The notes below the pieces were generated by a model. It had not been told where the DNA came from, did not search any database, and saw only the letters and a program-made list of their open reading frames with translations. A stretch of DNA of 64,000 bases. Origin: Roseiarcus sp963742305 (GTDB lineage: Bacteria > Pseudomonadota > Alphaproteobacteria > Rhizobiales > Beijerinckiaceae). Where the stretch lies: assembly GCA_963742305.1 (NCBI GenBank), contig CAVULN010000030.1, positions 1 through 64,000 on the forward strand, written 5' to 3'. This document shows, piece by piece, positions 55,160 through 64,000 of the stretch. Position 1 is the stretch's first letter, and every line of letters begins with the position of its first letter. The position numbers and the translations under genes were made by a program.

Positions 55160-57835
55160 ATGCATGACAGAGCCCTGATCATCGAAGCGATTGCGCGCGT
55201 CGTGCGCCTCTCGACCGCCCGTGCGTGGGTTGTCATTGCCGTCTTCCTCATCGCCGCGGCGCTCGCCTGCGTCTACGTCTCGCGCCACATCGCGATCAAC
55301 ACCGACTCGAGCAAGCTCCTGTCGAGCTCGCTCCCCTGGCGCCAGCAGGAGATGAAGCTCAACCGGCTCTTCCCGCAGCGGACCGATCTGATGATCGCCG
55401 TCATCGATGCGACGACGCCGGAAGCCGCCGACGAGGCGGCGGACGCGCTGGTCAAGGCGCTCTCCGGCCGTTCGGACATCGTCCGCACCGTCAGCCGGCC
55501 GGACGGCGGCGAATTCTTCGCCCGCAACGGCGTGCTTTTCCTCAGCCTCGACGACGTCAAGAGCAACATGGCGCAGCTCATCAAGGCGGAGCCGTTCCTG
55601 GGCACGCTCGCCGCTGATCCGACGCTGCGCGGGATCCTTGGCGCGGTGTCCCAGTCGCTCGAGGGGGTCCGCCACGAGAAGACGACGCTCGAGGATCTCA
55701 AGCCGGCGTTTTCCTCGATCGCCGACGCGATCGAGGGGGTCGAGCAGGGCCGGCATCCGGCCTTTTCCTGGCGCCGTCTGCTCTCGGGCAAGGCGCCGGC
55801 GCCGTCGGACCTTCGCCGGTTCGTCGACATCCAGCCGGTGCTCAACTACGGCGACCTCGAGCCCGGGGGCCAGGCGACGAAAGCCATCCGGGCGGCCATC
55901 GCCAAACTCGGCCTGACCCCGGACAGGGGCGTCCGGGTGCGCCTCACCGGATCGGTGCCGCTTTCGGACGAGGAATTCGCCACCATCGCCGATGGCGCGG
56001 CGCTCAACGGCGTTGTGACGATTCTGGTCGTGCTCCTGATCCTGTGGCTGGCGCTCAAGCAGGCGCGGATCATGCTGGCCGTCCTGATCAATCTCGCGGT
56101 GGGATTGAGTTTCACCGCCGCCGTCGGCTTGATGATGGTCGGCGCGCTGAACCTCATCTCGGTCGCCTTCGCGGTGCTGTTCATCGGCCTCGGCGTCGAT
56201 TTCGGCATCCAGTTCTCCGTCCGCTACCGCGCCGAGCGGTTCGCCGACCGCGATCTGGTCGAGGCTCTCGAGCACACCGGGCGCGGCGTGGGCGGACCGC
56301 TTCTACTGGCCGCGGCCTCGATCGCGGCCGCGTTCTACTCGTTCCTGCCGACCGCCTATGTCGGTCTCTCCGAGCTCGGGCTGATCGCGGGAACGGGCAT
56401 GATCGTGGCCTTCCTGACCGCCGTCACCCTGCTTCCGGCTCTGCTTGCCGTGCTGAGGCCGGCTGGCGAGCCGGCGCCGGTCGGCTGGGCCTGGCTCGCG
56501 CCTCTCGACCATTTCCTCGACAGGCAGCGGAACTGGGTCGTGGGCCTGACGCTCGCGGCCGTCCTTCTCGGCTTGCCGCTGCTCGGCGGCTTGAGTTTCG
56601 ACTTCAACCCGCTGAACCTGCGCTCGAAACATGTCGAGTCCGTCTCGACCCTGCTCGACCTGATGCGCGATCCGGACACGAGTCCCAACACCATCGAAAT
56701 CCTCAAGCCCGATCTCGCCAGCGCCGCGGCGCTTGCGGAACGGCTGAGCAGGCTCCCGGAGGTCGCCAAGGTCCGGACGCTGCAAAGCTTCGTGCCGAAG
56801 GACCAGGACGAGAAGCTCGCGATCATCGACGACGCGAGCTTCTTCTTCGAGAATACGCTCGACCCCGCGGTCGACCCCGCGCCGACCCCGGCCGAAACGT
56901 TGGAAGCGCTCACGAAGACGGCGGGCGACCTGTCCGCCGCCGCTCCGGACAGCCTGAAAACCCCGGCCGCGGCCGAGGCGCGCCGCTTGGCGAGCCTGCT
57001 CACGGCCTTGGCGAAAGCGCCGCCTGCGGTCCGGGACGAAGCGGAGCGAACACTGGTCAGGCCGCTCCTCACCACGCTTCGCGAGGTGCGCGATCTCCTC
57101 AAGGCCGAGCGCGTGACGATCGACACGCTGCCGCCGTCGCTCAAAAGCAATTGGGTCGCCGCCGACGGCGAGGTCAGGGTCGAGGCGGCGCCGAGCGGAG
57201 ACGGAAACGACAATGCGGTCCTCAGCCGCTTCGTCGATGCGGTGCGCGGCGTGGCGCCCGAAGCCACTGGCGCGCCGGTCTTCGTCGTCGAAGCCGCCGC
57301 GACCATCGTGAAAGCGTTTCTTCAGGCCGCCGTCTGGTCGCTCCTGTCGATCGCGCTGATTCTGTTCGTGGCGCTCAGACGCTTGACGGATGTGGCGCTC
57401 ACTCTCGTGCCGCTCCTGGTCGCCATCGTCGTCACGCTCGAAATCTGCGTCTTGATCGGGCTGAAACTGAATTTCGCCAACATCATCGCGCTGCCGCTGC
57501 TGCTCGGCGTGGGCGTCGCGTTCAAAATCTACTACATCATGGCGTGGAGGGCGGGAGAGACCAATTTCCTGCAGTCGAGCCTGACGCGGGCGGTTTTCTT
57601 CAGCGCCTGCACGACCGCAACCGCCTTCGGCTCCTTATGGTTTTCCCACCATCCGGGCACGTCGAGCATGGGCAAGCTGATGGCGCTGTCGCTCGTGACG
57701 ACCCTCTGCGCGGCCGTCCTGTTCCAGCCCGCGCTTCTCGCCACGCAGAAGAAGTCCCACCGGAACGAGCTCGCCCCAAGCATAAATGGGCTGGACTGTG
57801 GCAAAAGGGTGATAGTCGCCAGCGAGCGGCTCTGA
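55160..57835 (+). CDS. hpnN: Hopanoid-type RND/MMPL transporter
   Basis: 891 residues, two MMPL/RND halves. Helix 1 'AWVVIAVFLIAAALACVYVS'; the first cluster has 'VLFIGLGVDFGIQFSVRYRAE' and 'STLLPALLA'-type elements; the second repeat begins near 'FLQAAVWSLLSIALILFVALRR', and 'LPLLLGVGVAFKIYYIMAWRAGETNFL...TAFGSLWFSHHPGTSSMGKLM' is the HpnN-typical ending. ATG 55160. HpnN moves hopanoids to the outer membrane in alphaproteobacteria. No squalene-hopene genes lie in this window. Confidence 0.78.
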   Translation: MHDRALIIEAIARVVRLSTARAWVVIAVFLIAAALACVYVSRHIAINTDSSKLLSSSLPWRQQEMKLNRLFPQRTDLMIAVIDATTPEAADEAADALVKALSGRSDIVRTVSRPDGGEFFARNGVLFLSLDDVKSNMAQLIKAEPFLGTLAADPTLRGILGAVSQSLEGVRHEKTTLEDLKPAFSSIADAIEGVEQGRHPAFSWRRLLSGKAPAPSDLRRFVDIQPVLNYGDLEPGGQATKAIRAAIAKLGLTPDRGVRVRLTGSVPLSDEEFATIADGAALNGVVTILVVLLILWLALKQARIMLAVLINLAVGLSFTAAVGLMMVGALNLISVAFAVLFIGLGVDFGIQFSVRYRAERFADRDLVEALEHTGRGVGGPLLLAAASIAAAFYSFLPTAYVGLSELGLIAGTGMIVAFLTAVTLLPALLAVLRPAGEPAPVGWAWLAPLDHFLDRQRNWVVGLTLAAVLLGLPLLGGLSFDFNPLNLRSKHVESVSTLLDLMRDPDTSPNTIEILKPDLASAAALAERLSRLPEVAKVRTLQSFVPKDQDEKLAIIDDASFFFENTLDPAVDPAPTPAETLEALTKTAGDLSAAAPDSLKTPAAAEARRLASLLTALAKAPPAVRDEAERTLVRPLLTTLREVRDLLKAERVTIDTLPPSLKSNWVAADGEVRVEAAPSGDGNDNAVLSRFVDAVRGVAPEATGAPVFVVEAAATIVKAFLQAAVWSLLSIALILFVALRRLTDVALTLVPLLVAIVVTLEICVLIGLKLNFANIIALPLLLGVGVAFKIYYIMAWRAGETNFLQSSLTRAVFFSACTTATAFGSLWFSHHPGTSSMGKLMALSLVTTLCAAVLFQPALLATQKKSHRNELAPSINGLDCGKRVIVASERL

Positions 57836-57964
57836 TAGCCTGCCCCCGGGCTTGGTCTGATTGTCTCGGAACCGGAGCTTGAGCATCCCCCGTGCAGGTC
57901 AGTTTGCCGGACCCGCGCGATGTGTTTCTGTTTCGCGTGGAGTCTGAAGAGGGGTCGTCAGCGG

Positions 57965-58711
57965 ATGCGAGGCGTTGAGCGCTGGATCGGGCGGCTGGGG
58001 GCGTTGGGATTGACGGCGCTCGTGAGCGCATGCGCTGGCGTGCCCCGCGACGCATCGCTGCCGATCGACGATCCCAACGAGCAATTCAACCGCGGCGTTC
58101 TTCACGTGAATCAGGTCGTGCTCGACCCGGCGGCGACGGTGGTCAAGTCGGTGCCAGGGGTGATTCGCGACCGATTGCAGGATTTGGACGCGAATCTGAA
58201 AGAGCCGCGTGTTCTCGGCAACACCATCCTGCAGGGGCGTTTCAACGCCGCCGCCATCACGGTCGCGCGCATCATCTTCAACACCACGTTCGGGCTTGGC
58301 GGCTTGTTCGACGTCGCTTCCCAGGGTGGATTGCCGCAGCAGACCGGGGATTTCGGCCAGACCATGTTCGTCTGGGGCGTCCCGGCGGGCGCCTATGTGG
58401 TCAGCCCATATTTCGGACCCTCGACCCAGCGCGATTCGATTGGCGGAATCGTGGATACGGTCGGCGATCCCGTCGGTTGGGTGGTGGGCGGAATTTGGAT
58501 CGGATGGCCGTGGTCCGTCGGGTCGGGCGGACTGTCGGCGACCGCGCATCTTGCCCAGTGGAAACAGGCCGAGAGCGCCTCGGTCGACTTCTACAGCTTC
58601 CTGCGCTCGAGCTTTTACCAGACCCGCCGGGCGCAGTTGCGCGAGGCGCTGGGGCTGCCGCCGCTCGTCGAGTCGCCGGCGACCGCTTCGCCGGCTGTTG
58701 GCCATCACTAG
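57965..58711 (+). CDS. mlaA: MlaA (VacJ)-family phospholipid-transport lipoprotein
   Basis: 248 residues. Lipobox 'LVSACAGVP' with the lipidated Cys; then the MlaA domain: 'DPNEQFNRGVLHVNQVVLDP', 'NTILQGRFNAAAITVARIIFNTTFGLGGLFDVASQGG', 'DFGQTMFVWGVPAGAYVVSPYFGPSTQRDSIGGIVDT'. ATG 57965 with GAGGGG upstream. Retrograde lipid trafficking at the outer membrane; it follows hpnN, suggesting a shared role in outer-membrane lipid balance. Confidence 0.85.
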   Translation: MRGVERWIGRLGALGLTALVSACAGVPRDASLPIDDPNEQFNRGVLHVNQVVLDPAATVVKSVPGVIRDRLQDLDANLKEPRVLGNTILQGRFNAAAITVARIIFNTTFGLGGLFDVASQGGLPQQTGDFGQTMFVWGVPAGAYVVSPYFGPSTQRDSIGGIVDTVGDPVGWVVGGIWIGWPWSVGSGGLSATAHLAQWKQAESASVDFYSFLRSSFYQTRRAQLREALGLPPLVESPATASPAVGHH

Positions 58712-58953
58712 CGCGAAGCGGCTGGGGTCCATCCGCGCGCCGAAATGTGATCGCCAGAAGGCCCGAGCCGGGCCGCGGCGCGTCCGGACCGGTGCGGACT
58801 CTCAGTCTAGCTGCACAAGATTCATCAAAATGTCCTCCGCCGCTTTTGGGCGCTCGTCTTCATTCGCCAAGACCGCCTCTCGGTCCCGCGTTCGGGATGG
58901 ATCAAGCCTTCGGGGTTGCGTTCTGAGCGACTACTCGGTCGGGAAAACCGGTG

Positions 58954-59163
58954 TCAGTCGCTATATTCTGAGGTCGATAGGCAGCGTTTGCTGGTCAACC
59001 ACGCGTCGAGATCCGCTTGTAGGTTGCCGATCGCGCGCGGCGAGAGGCGGACGAACTTCGGGCCATCCCCGCGCAGGCGCTGCTTCGCGAGAGTGGGCAC
59101 GGAAAGACCGACATAGACGGCCGCCTTCGGTGGCCGGAAAAGGATCTGACTTGGCTCAGTCAT
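58954..59163 (-). CDS. Excisionase-like HTH protein (AlpA/MerR type)
   Basis: 69 residues. 'FRPPKAAVYVGLSVPTLAKQRLRGDGPKFVRLSPRAIG' is the helix-turn-helix of AlpA/excisionase regulators. It lies within the element led by the integrase at 60178 and marks its left part. Small size fits an Xis protein. Confidence 0.65.
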   Translation of the reverse strand: MTEPSQILFRPPKAAVYVGLSVPTLAKQRLRGDGPKFVRLSPRAIGNLQADLDAWLTSKRCLSTSEYSD

Positions 59164-59251
59164 CGCTTTCCTCGTTTGCGACTGTCACGGCTGATCGTGG
59201 AGATGTTAGTCCAGTCGTTCCGCAAATCGAGGGAAGCGATACAGAAGGAAA

Positions 59252-59812
59252 TTACCCACTCGGCGTCTTTGATTTCAGAACCGTACCTGTGATTTCGCGT
59301 GTGTTCGGCATCGCGCTATAGTAGCGGTAAGCTCGACCGGAGTCTTTCAGCTCACGGGAGACTTTTTGATAGTCTTTTCTCATCGTCTCGGTGCCACCCT
59401 CGAAGTCCGTCCCGACAAACGCCAATGACGACAAGTCGCATGCCTCTTCGACTGTGTGGCGCTCCAGCCGCCATTTCTCGACTTCGCGCCAGCGATAGTA
59501 GGATGTAATTTCCGATCTATAGATTTTCCGCTCGTCGTTCTTTTGCCCCGGCTTCTTTGTCGTTTGGAAACCCGTTCTGAGTCGGTCCTCGACGATCTTG
59601 AGGGCCCCGTCGAGAACCCACGGCGGCAAATCAGATTGAGGATGGGCCTTGACGTGCTGGAGCGCGTCGTACAAGGCTATAGTGGCGCCTGCCGACCAAA
59701 ATTTCTCGAGCTCCCACATCCGCGCCTGAACATCGTATTCAGCAGTCCAAGCGGATTGCGGCCCGTGCAAGCGCGAGAGATGGCGGGACGAGTCGCGCAT
59801 CTGATTCCTCAA
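59252..59812 (-). CDS. Hypothetical element protein
   Basis: 186 residues, mostly soluble and helical, with Trp/Tyr-rich patches ('SYYRWREVEKWRLERHTVEEACDL'). No recognised domain. Base composition is lower in GC than the chromosome. In an integrative-element context between the HTH gene and the integrase. Confidence 0.5.
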   Translation of the reverse strand: MRNQMRDSSRHLSRLHGPQSAWTAEYDVQARMWELEKFWSAGATIALYDALQHVKAHPQSDLPPWVLDGALKIVEDRLRTGFQTTKKPGQKNDERKIYRSEITSYYRWREVEKWRLERHTVEEACDLSSLAFVGTDFEGGTETMRKDYQKVSRELKDSGRAYRYYSAMPNTREITGTVLKSKTPSG

Positions 59813-60177
59813 ATTTGTCGCCAGAAGCGATTCGACTCAAAGTCGCTAAATTCGCCTTTAGGGCGGATCGAAGCGCCGTTTGCTGTCTCTCGATCACGGG
59901 CTTCGGGCGGGGACAAATCCGCAGAAGTGTTACCCCCGTTTTCTGTCTTGCGCCTCGGTATCGATTTGGTATCGGATCAAGAGCTGGTCGCAAACGGAAA
60001 CCATGTCGCTTTGGTGAATTGGTGCCGCAAGAGGGCACTAAACTCCTGTCCGCTAGCGTTTGTCGTCGTCTCTTGGGCGCAAGCGAATCCGGTGGTTTAC
60101 GCCAACGCGTGTCTTCCATTGTCCGTCGTTGTATGCAACAATCCGCTTCGAAGTGTGGGACCAGATGTGGGACCGGG
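59813..60177. other. Leader of the integrase
   Basis: Divergent 365-bp gap between the hypothetical gene and the integrase. Lower GC, open to the left in the integrase frame but without a convincing earlier start. A short GTGGGACC motif is repeated at about 60155-60172. No tRNA is seen, so the attachment site is not identified here. Confidence 0.35.
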
Positions 60178-61461
60178 ATGGCGCGCCTGACGGAACGGGG
60201 AGTACAGACGGCCAAGGCGGGCCGGCATAGCGATGGCGATGGTCTGCATCTCGTCGTGAGCGGGACGGCCCGCAAGAAATGGGTCCTGCGCTACCAGGTC
60301 GCCGGTGTCCGAAAGGACAAGGGGCTCGGCGCCTATCCCTCAGTCGGCCTCAAGGATGCCCGGGAACGGGCGATCGAGGCGAGGAAGCTCATCACCCGCG
60401 GGATTGACCCGATCGAGGCCGACAGAGCCGCCAGAAAGGCCGCTAAGCCTGTCCCGACCTTCAGGGAGATCGCCAGGCTCGTCATCGAGGACGCGCAGAG
60501 CAAGTCGGTCAATGCGAAAGTCCGCTACCAGTGGGAGCGCCATCTCGGTCCGGCCTATTCCGGCGCGCTGCTCGATCGCCCGGTCCATGAGATCACGGCC
60601 CTCGACGTAGCCGCCGTCTTGCGCCCAGTGTGGCGATCGAAGCCTGAGGTCGCCCGCAAGCTCTATCCAGCGATCCGGCGTGTCTTCGACCGGGCTCGCG
60701 TCATCCTGCGCGATGAGCACGGGATAGCGATGCCTGAGAATCCGGCTCGCTGGGATGACCTCAAGGCGATGGGCTTTGAAACGCCGAAAGAACTCACCAA
60801 GGGCAATCACCCTTCCTTGCCGCATGGGCAGATGCCCGAATTCATCGCCGCGCTGCAGGCGCGAAAGGCGACGGCTGCGCTCGCCCTCGAACTGCTGATC
60901 CTCACCAACGTTCGGACGAACGCTGTCCTCCAGGCCAAATGGCCGGAGTTCAATCTCGACAAGGCGCTCTGGACTGTGCCGCTGGTGAACCTCAAGGACC
61001 GGGAGCACCGGAAGGATGCTTTTGAGGTCCCATTGGGGCCGAGGGCAGTGGAAATCGTGCGGGAGATGGAGAAAGCGCGCGTCTCCAGTCATGTCTTCCC
61101 CGGCCAGAAGAGGGGTAAACCGTTATCGAATATGGCTTTCCTGACGCTGCTCAAGCGCATGAACGCCCGGCCGAAGGCCGAAAGGCCAGATCCGGACGCG
61201 ATGCCGCGATGGCGCGATCCTGTTTCAGGCCGGCCGATCACGGCTCATGGATTCCGCGCCACCTTCAAGACATGGGCCGAAGAGGTCGCGACCTTCCCCC
61301 ACGCCGCGATCGAGCACGCGATGGGCCACAAGGTCGGCGGTAAGGTCGAGCGCGCCTACACCCGGACGACTTTGCTCGAAATGCGCCGGAAGCTCATGGA
61401 GGCGTGGGCGCAATGGTGTGAGCCAAGAGTGGGCAACGTTGTCGCGTTCGGACGGCCGTAA
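60178..61461 (+). CDS. Tyrosine recombinase/integrase (P4 type)
   Basis: 427 residues. N-terminal DUF4102 arm-binding domain ('KAGRHSDGDGLHLVVSGTARKKWVLRYQ'), core-binding domain, then catalytic residues: Arg in 'LLILTNVRTNAVLQAKW', 'HGFRATFKTWAEE' (HxxR), 'GHKVGGKVERAYTRTT' with the Tyr nucleophile. Note 'NVRTNAV', where many P4 integrases read 'AVRTGE'. ATG 60178. Probably inserts the element that runs rightward off the window. Confidence 0.85.
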   Translation: MARLTERGVQTAKAGRHSDGDGLHLVVSGTARKKWVLRYQVAGVRKDKGLGAYPSVGLKDARERAIEARKLITRGIDPIEADRAARKAAKPVPTFREIARLVIEDAQSKSVNAKVRYQWERHLGPAYSGALLDRPVHEITALDVAAVLRPVWRSKPEVARKLYPAIRRVFDRARVILRDEHGIAMPENPARWDDLKAMGFETPKELTKGNHPSLPHGQMPEFIAALQARKATAALALELLILTNVRTNAVLQAKWPEFNLDKALWTVPLVNLKDREHRKDAFEVPLGPRAVEIVREMEKARVSSHVFPGQKRGKPLSNMAFLTLLKRMNARPKAERPDPDAMPRWRDPVSGRPITAHGFRATFKTWAEEVATFPHAAIEHAMGHKVGGKVERAYTRTTLLEMRRKLMEAWAQWCEPRVGNVVAFGRP

Positions 61462-61462
61462 G

Positions 61463-62163
61463 ATGTCAAACGACGAGATATTTTCCGACGCGGTGATTAA
61501 GAGACTCGCCGAAGCCTCAAAATTGCCGCCAAAGGCCGATCGCTCCCTTTTCGGCGAGCTCCTGCGCGGCGCGGCGGAGCTTTACCGCGAAGAGGCTGGC
61601 TGGGCGTCCGCCGCGAAGATTCGCGCGGACGTGAAAGCAATTCGACGGACCGTCAGACCGATAAACGATCAAAAGAAGGACCGGAAACCACACTTGATCA
61701 TCAAAGCGCTTCGAGAGTCTTCTCCAGAGACGCGGCGTATGCTGAGGCGTCGTGCTGAAAATCGCGGTGACCCGTTCCCGTCCGATGACGAAATCGCCGA
61801 CAGCGCTAGAAACGGCGCCGCCGTTCGTACTCTCGACGCATTGACGAGAATTGGCGGCTCAGTGCCGAGCGGCAAGCGGTCCAAACACTACGAAGTCAAA
61901 TTGTATGCGCCTGAGTCCCCCGAAACTTTGCCAAGCGAGAGGCGGAGCATGCCGCTGTCAAGCGATTGCGTGTGGCGTGGCGCTGGGCGGTTGCCCAAGG
62001 CGATCTGGTTCAGGAAGCCGCTCTGGCCGTCAACATTCCATCGACGAGTGCATCGTATGAGAACCCAGGCCCGTTTGTTCGACTAGTTAGCCGATTTTTC
62101 GACGCGCTGGCGGTCAAGGGCATGAATGTTGTTCATCTGATAAACTCGACCGATTTCGACTGA
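61463..62163 (+). CDS. Hypothetical element protein (frameshifted)
   Basis: About 233 residues if one base is supplied near 61926 (TTT run). The first part is helical ('LFGELLRGAAELYREEAGWASAAKIRADVKAI'); after repair it continues FAKREAEHAAVKRLRVAWRWAVAQGDLVQEA and ends at 62163. No family recognised. It starts 1 bp after the integrase. Confidence 0.45.
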
Positions 62164-62293
62164 GCGCGCGAGACTAAACGTCAAAAACCGACCGGTTCAC
62201 CAAATGTCATCGATCAAGTGGTGAAGGTTTCAAGGCCGTCATTGACCTATCTTGTCTTCCAGAGGCCCCGCTGGCCGATGAGGACAAGAGGAA

Positions 62294-62518
62294 ATGATAG
62301 ATCAAGTTCAAAATCTGCCACCCCTCGCCATGAGGGTTGATGACTTCCGGCGTCGAATGGGAGGCATTAGCCGTTCCCACTTTTATGAATTGGTCGCGCG
62401 GAATGAAATCCGTGTAATTAAGCTTGGCTACAGGACCCTCGTCCCCACTTCAGAGGTCGAGAGACTACTCGCTGGTCCAGGGAAAAACGGCCGCCTGAGC
62501 TACGCGCGGCCTGAATAG
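62294..62518 (+). CDS. AlpA-type HTH DNA-binding protein
   Basis: 74 residues. 'RVDDFRRRMGGISRSHFYELVARNEIRVIKLGYRTLVPTSEVERLL' is the excisionase/AlpA winged HTH. It precedes two overlapping genes of the element and could regulate them. Confidence 0.65.
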   Translation: MIDQVQNLPPLAMRVDDFRRRMGGISRSHFYELVARNEIRVIKLGYRTLVPTSEVERLLAGPGKNGRLSYARPE

Positions 62519-62883
62519 TGGATCTCCAAACGGTAAGAGCCGGCCCGCGTGGCGACGCGGAAACCGGCTCAGAGATCATCACGAAGCTTGGGGCATCGTG
62601 GTATCCTGATACCGCAAAAATCGAAGCTGCGGAAGAAACGGTGGCTGGCCCTGCCGGCGCTTCACCGGAAGCAAGGGCAGCAGCGCGAGATCTCGCGTTC
62701 GAAGCCCTCATCGAGACAGGTTCTTTTGCTGAGAGCTATTCGAAGAGCCTGATCGAAGCCGCGTGGCGCGGCGACCGATCGACGGTTGAAGTCCATCTTC
62801 GCCAGCTCCGTGCCTGCATCATTACGGGTATCGGCATTTTCAAGCAGCTCGACGGCGTCGAGGAGAAAGGCGGTCATTCATGA
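62518..62883 (+). CDS. Hypothetical element protein
   Basis: 121 residues; helical in the second half ('AARDLAFEALIETGSFAESYSKSLIEAAWRGD'). GTG 62518 overlaps the stop of the HTH gene by 1 bp, and its TGA overlaps the helicase ATG, so the three genes are translationally coupled. No family recognised. Confidence 0.5.
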   Translation: MDLQTVRAGPRGDAETGSEIITKLGASWYPDTAKIEAAEETVAGPAGASPEARAAARDLAFEALIETGSFAESYSKSLIEAAWRGDRSTVEVHLRQLRACIITGIGIFKQLDGVEEKGGHS

Positions 62884-64000
62884 TCGCTCTTCGTCCCCTC
62901 CGCCAACATCAGGAGCGCGCCCTGGAATCGCTTCGAGCTTCGCTGGCTTCGGGCCATCGGCACCCGATGCTCCAGGCTCCTACCGGTTTTGGCAAGACCT
63001 TAATCGCCGCGCACATCATCCAACGTGCGCTCGACAAGGGAAAGCGGATAGCATTCGTAGTTCCCGCCCTCAGTTTGATCAACCAGACCGTTGTCGCGTT
63101 CGAAGCCGAGGGCATCCACTGCATCGGTGTGATGCAAGGCATCCACGAGCGGACCGATCAAGACCAGCCGGTCCAGGTGTGCAGCGTCCAGACAGTCGCC
63201 CGCAGGAAGCGACCGGAGGCCGATCTCGTCATCGTCGATGAAGCCCATCAGCTCCATCACGAAATCTTCCGATGGATGAAAGATTGTCCCGCCATTCCGT
63301 TCATCGGCTTGTCGGCGACACCGTGGACCCGAGGTCTCGGCAAATACTACGATGACCTGATCGTCGCAGCGACCGCCGCCGATTTGATCCGCGATGACTT
63401 TCTCTCGCCGTTCAAGACCTTTGCGCCGAGCGAGCCTGACCTAGCCAGAGTCAAAACAGTCGCCGGAGATTTCCACGAAGGCGAGCTCGCCGACGCGATG
63501 GATAGGCCGGTCGTGACCGGCGACATTGTCGAGACTTGGCTTAAACTCGGCGAGGGACGCTCGACGTTCTGCTTTTGCGTGAACAGACGCCACGCGCAAC
63601 ACGTAGCCGAGCGCTTCATCGAAGCGGGCGTCGCAGCGGAATACATGGACGGCTCGACCTCCCGAGAAGATCGGGAGACAATCTTCGGTCGGTTTAGCTC
63701 AGGTGAAACGCGCATCATCTGCAACGTCGGCGTTCTGACGACTGGGATCGATCTCGACGTGCGCTGCATCATTCTCGGGCGTCCGACCAAAAGCCGGATT
63801 CTCTTCGTCCAGACCGTCGGTCGGGGCCTTCGCACGGCCGAGGGCAAGGACCATCTTCTGATCCTCGATCATGCTGGCAACCATCTCCGGCTCGGCCTCG
63901 TGACGGATATCGGTCAGGACCATCTCGACGACGGTAAGGAGCGGCAGAGTGGGCTCCAGCGCGTGCGGGAGCGGAGCGAGCCTCTGCCGAAGCTGTGCGA
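62880..64000 (+). CDS. SF2 DEAD/DEAH-box helicase (partial, runs off window)
   Basis: At least 373 residues, no stop before the window ends. Motif I 'APTGFGKTLIAAHII', motif II 'LVIVDEAHQLHHE', motif III 'FIGLSATPWTRG', motif V 'NVGVLTTGIDLDVRCII', motif VI 'FVQTVGRGLR'. Resembles helicases of phages, integrative elements and type III restriction units. ATG 62880 overlaps the previous stop (ATGA). Confidence 0.82.
   Translation, partial: MIALRPLRQHQERALESLRASLASGHRHPMLQAPTGFGKTLIAAHIIQRALDKGKRIAFVVPALSLINQTVVAFEAEGIHCIGVMQGIHERTDQDQPVQVCSVQTVARRKRPEADLVIVDEAHQLHHEIFRWMKDCPAIPFIGLSATPWTRGLGKYYDDLIVAATAADLIRDDFLSPFKTFAPSEPDLARVKTVAGDFHEGELADAMDRPVVTGDIVETWLKLGEGRSTFCFCVNRRHAQHVAERFIEAGVAAEYMDGSTSREDRETIFGRFSSGETRIICNVGVLTTGIDLDVRCIILGRPTKSRILFVQTVGRGLRTAEGKDHLLILDHAGNHLRLGLVTDIGQDHLDDGKERQSGLQRVRERSEPLPKLC

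Noticed and set aside
59815..60177. N-terminal extension of the integrase frame by 121 codons
   Set aside because: No ribosome site or family match; the integrase domain begins at ATG 60178.
60120..60180. tRNA-derived attachment site next to the integrase
   Set aside because: I found no tRNA-like fold or TPsiC-type motif here.
1..64000. CRISPR arrays, rRNA or tRNA genes
   Set aside because: No regularly spaced repeats or RNA-gene signatures were seen on reading the window.

Overview
The window is high-GC, gene-dense bacterial chromosome and looks like an alphaproteobacterium of the Hyphomicrobiales type. Supporting signs are class III adenylate/guanylate cyclases fused to TPR tails, a class II (plant-type) DAHP synthase, a hopanoid-type RND protein (HpnN) beside an MlaA lipoprotein, an Frc-type sugar ABC transporter feeding AraBAD, and a PHB-depolymerase-type esterase paired with a ribbon-helix-helix regulator. 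I cannot fix the genus from sequence alone.

Layout. 0-5 kb: a metal/chromate-type cassette (His-tailed DMT exporter, rhodanese-ChrB protein, DUF1259 protein, beta-propeller) and an aldo/keto reductase. 5-15 kb: acyl-CoA ligase, an orphan EpsI remnant, an aldehyde dehydrogenase, a cyclase-TPR protein, a carotenoid-desaturase-like oxidoreductase with a broken copy of its own 5' end, and membrane proteins. 16-23 kb: sugar ABC transporter plus araB-araA-araD. 23-30 kb: a divergent N-compound catabolic cluster (creatininase-like, RidA, THI5/NMT1-like binding protein, cytosine-deaminase-like amidohydrolase, FAD oxidase, flavodoxin-fold reductase, LysR). 30-40 kb: TsaC/Sua5, then acyl-CoA dehydrogenase and enoyl-CoA hydratase. 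The 3' end of the hydratase recurs twice downstream, each time after a minus-strand gene pair, followed by a second cyclase-TPR gene. 40-52 kb: housekeeping genes (Nudix, pdxH, DnaJ-like, sigma/anti-sigma, fabI, MFS, DAHP synthase, acyltransferase, nadE). 51.8-54.4 kb: a cyclic-nucleotide-binding protein followed by three tandem small membrane proteins resembling the Pycsar effector (PycTM) fold. 54.5-58.7 kb: DUF2147, hpnN, mlaA. 58.9-64 kb: the start of an integrative element (excisionase-like HTH, tyrosine integrase, HTH, SF2 helicase) that runs off the window.

Many conserved genes carry frameshifts. Nearly all are single-base insertions that are repaired by dropping one base. This bias points to residual assembly error more than to real decay, so the affected genes are annotated at their repaired extents.

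The most interesting observations are the repeated 3' ends of the enoyl-CoA hydratase gene bordering compact two-gene cargos, the 11-bp-periodic operator in front of the RHH gene within one cargo, the tandem PycTM-like array next to a cyclic-nucleotide-binding protein, and the divergent N-heterocycle-type catabolic cluster.
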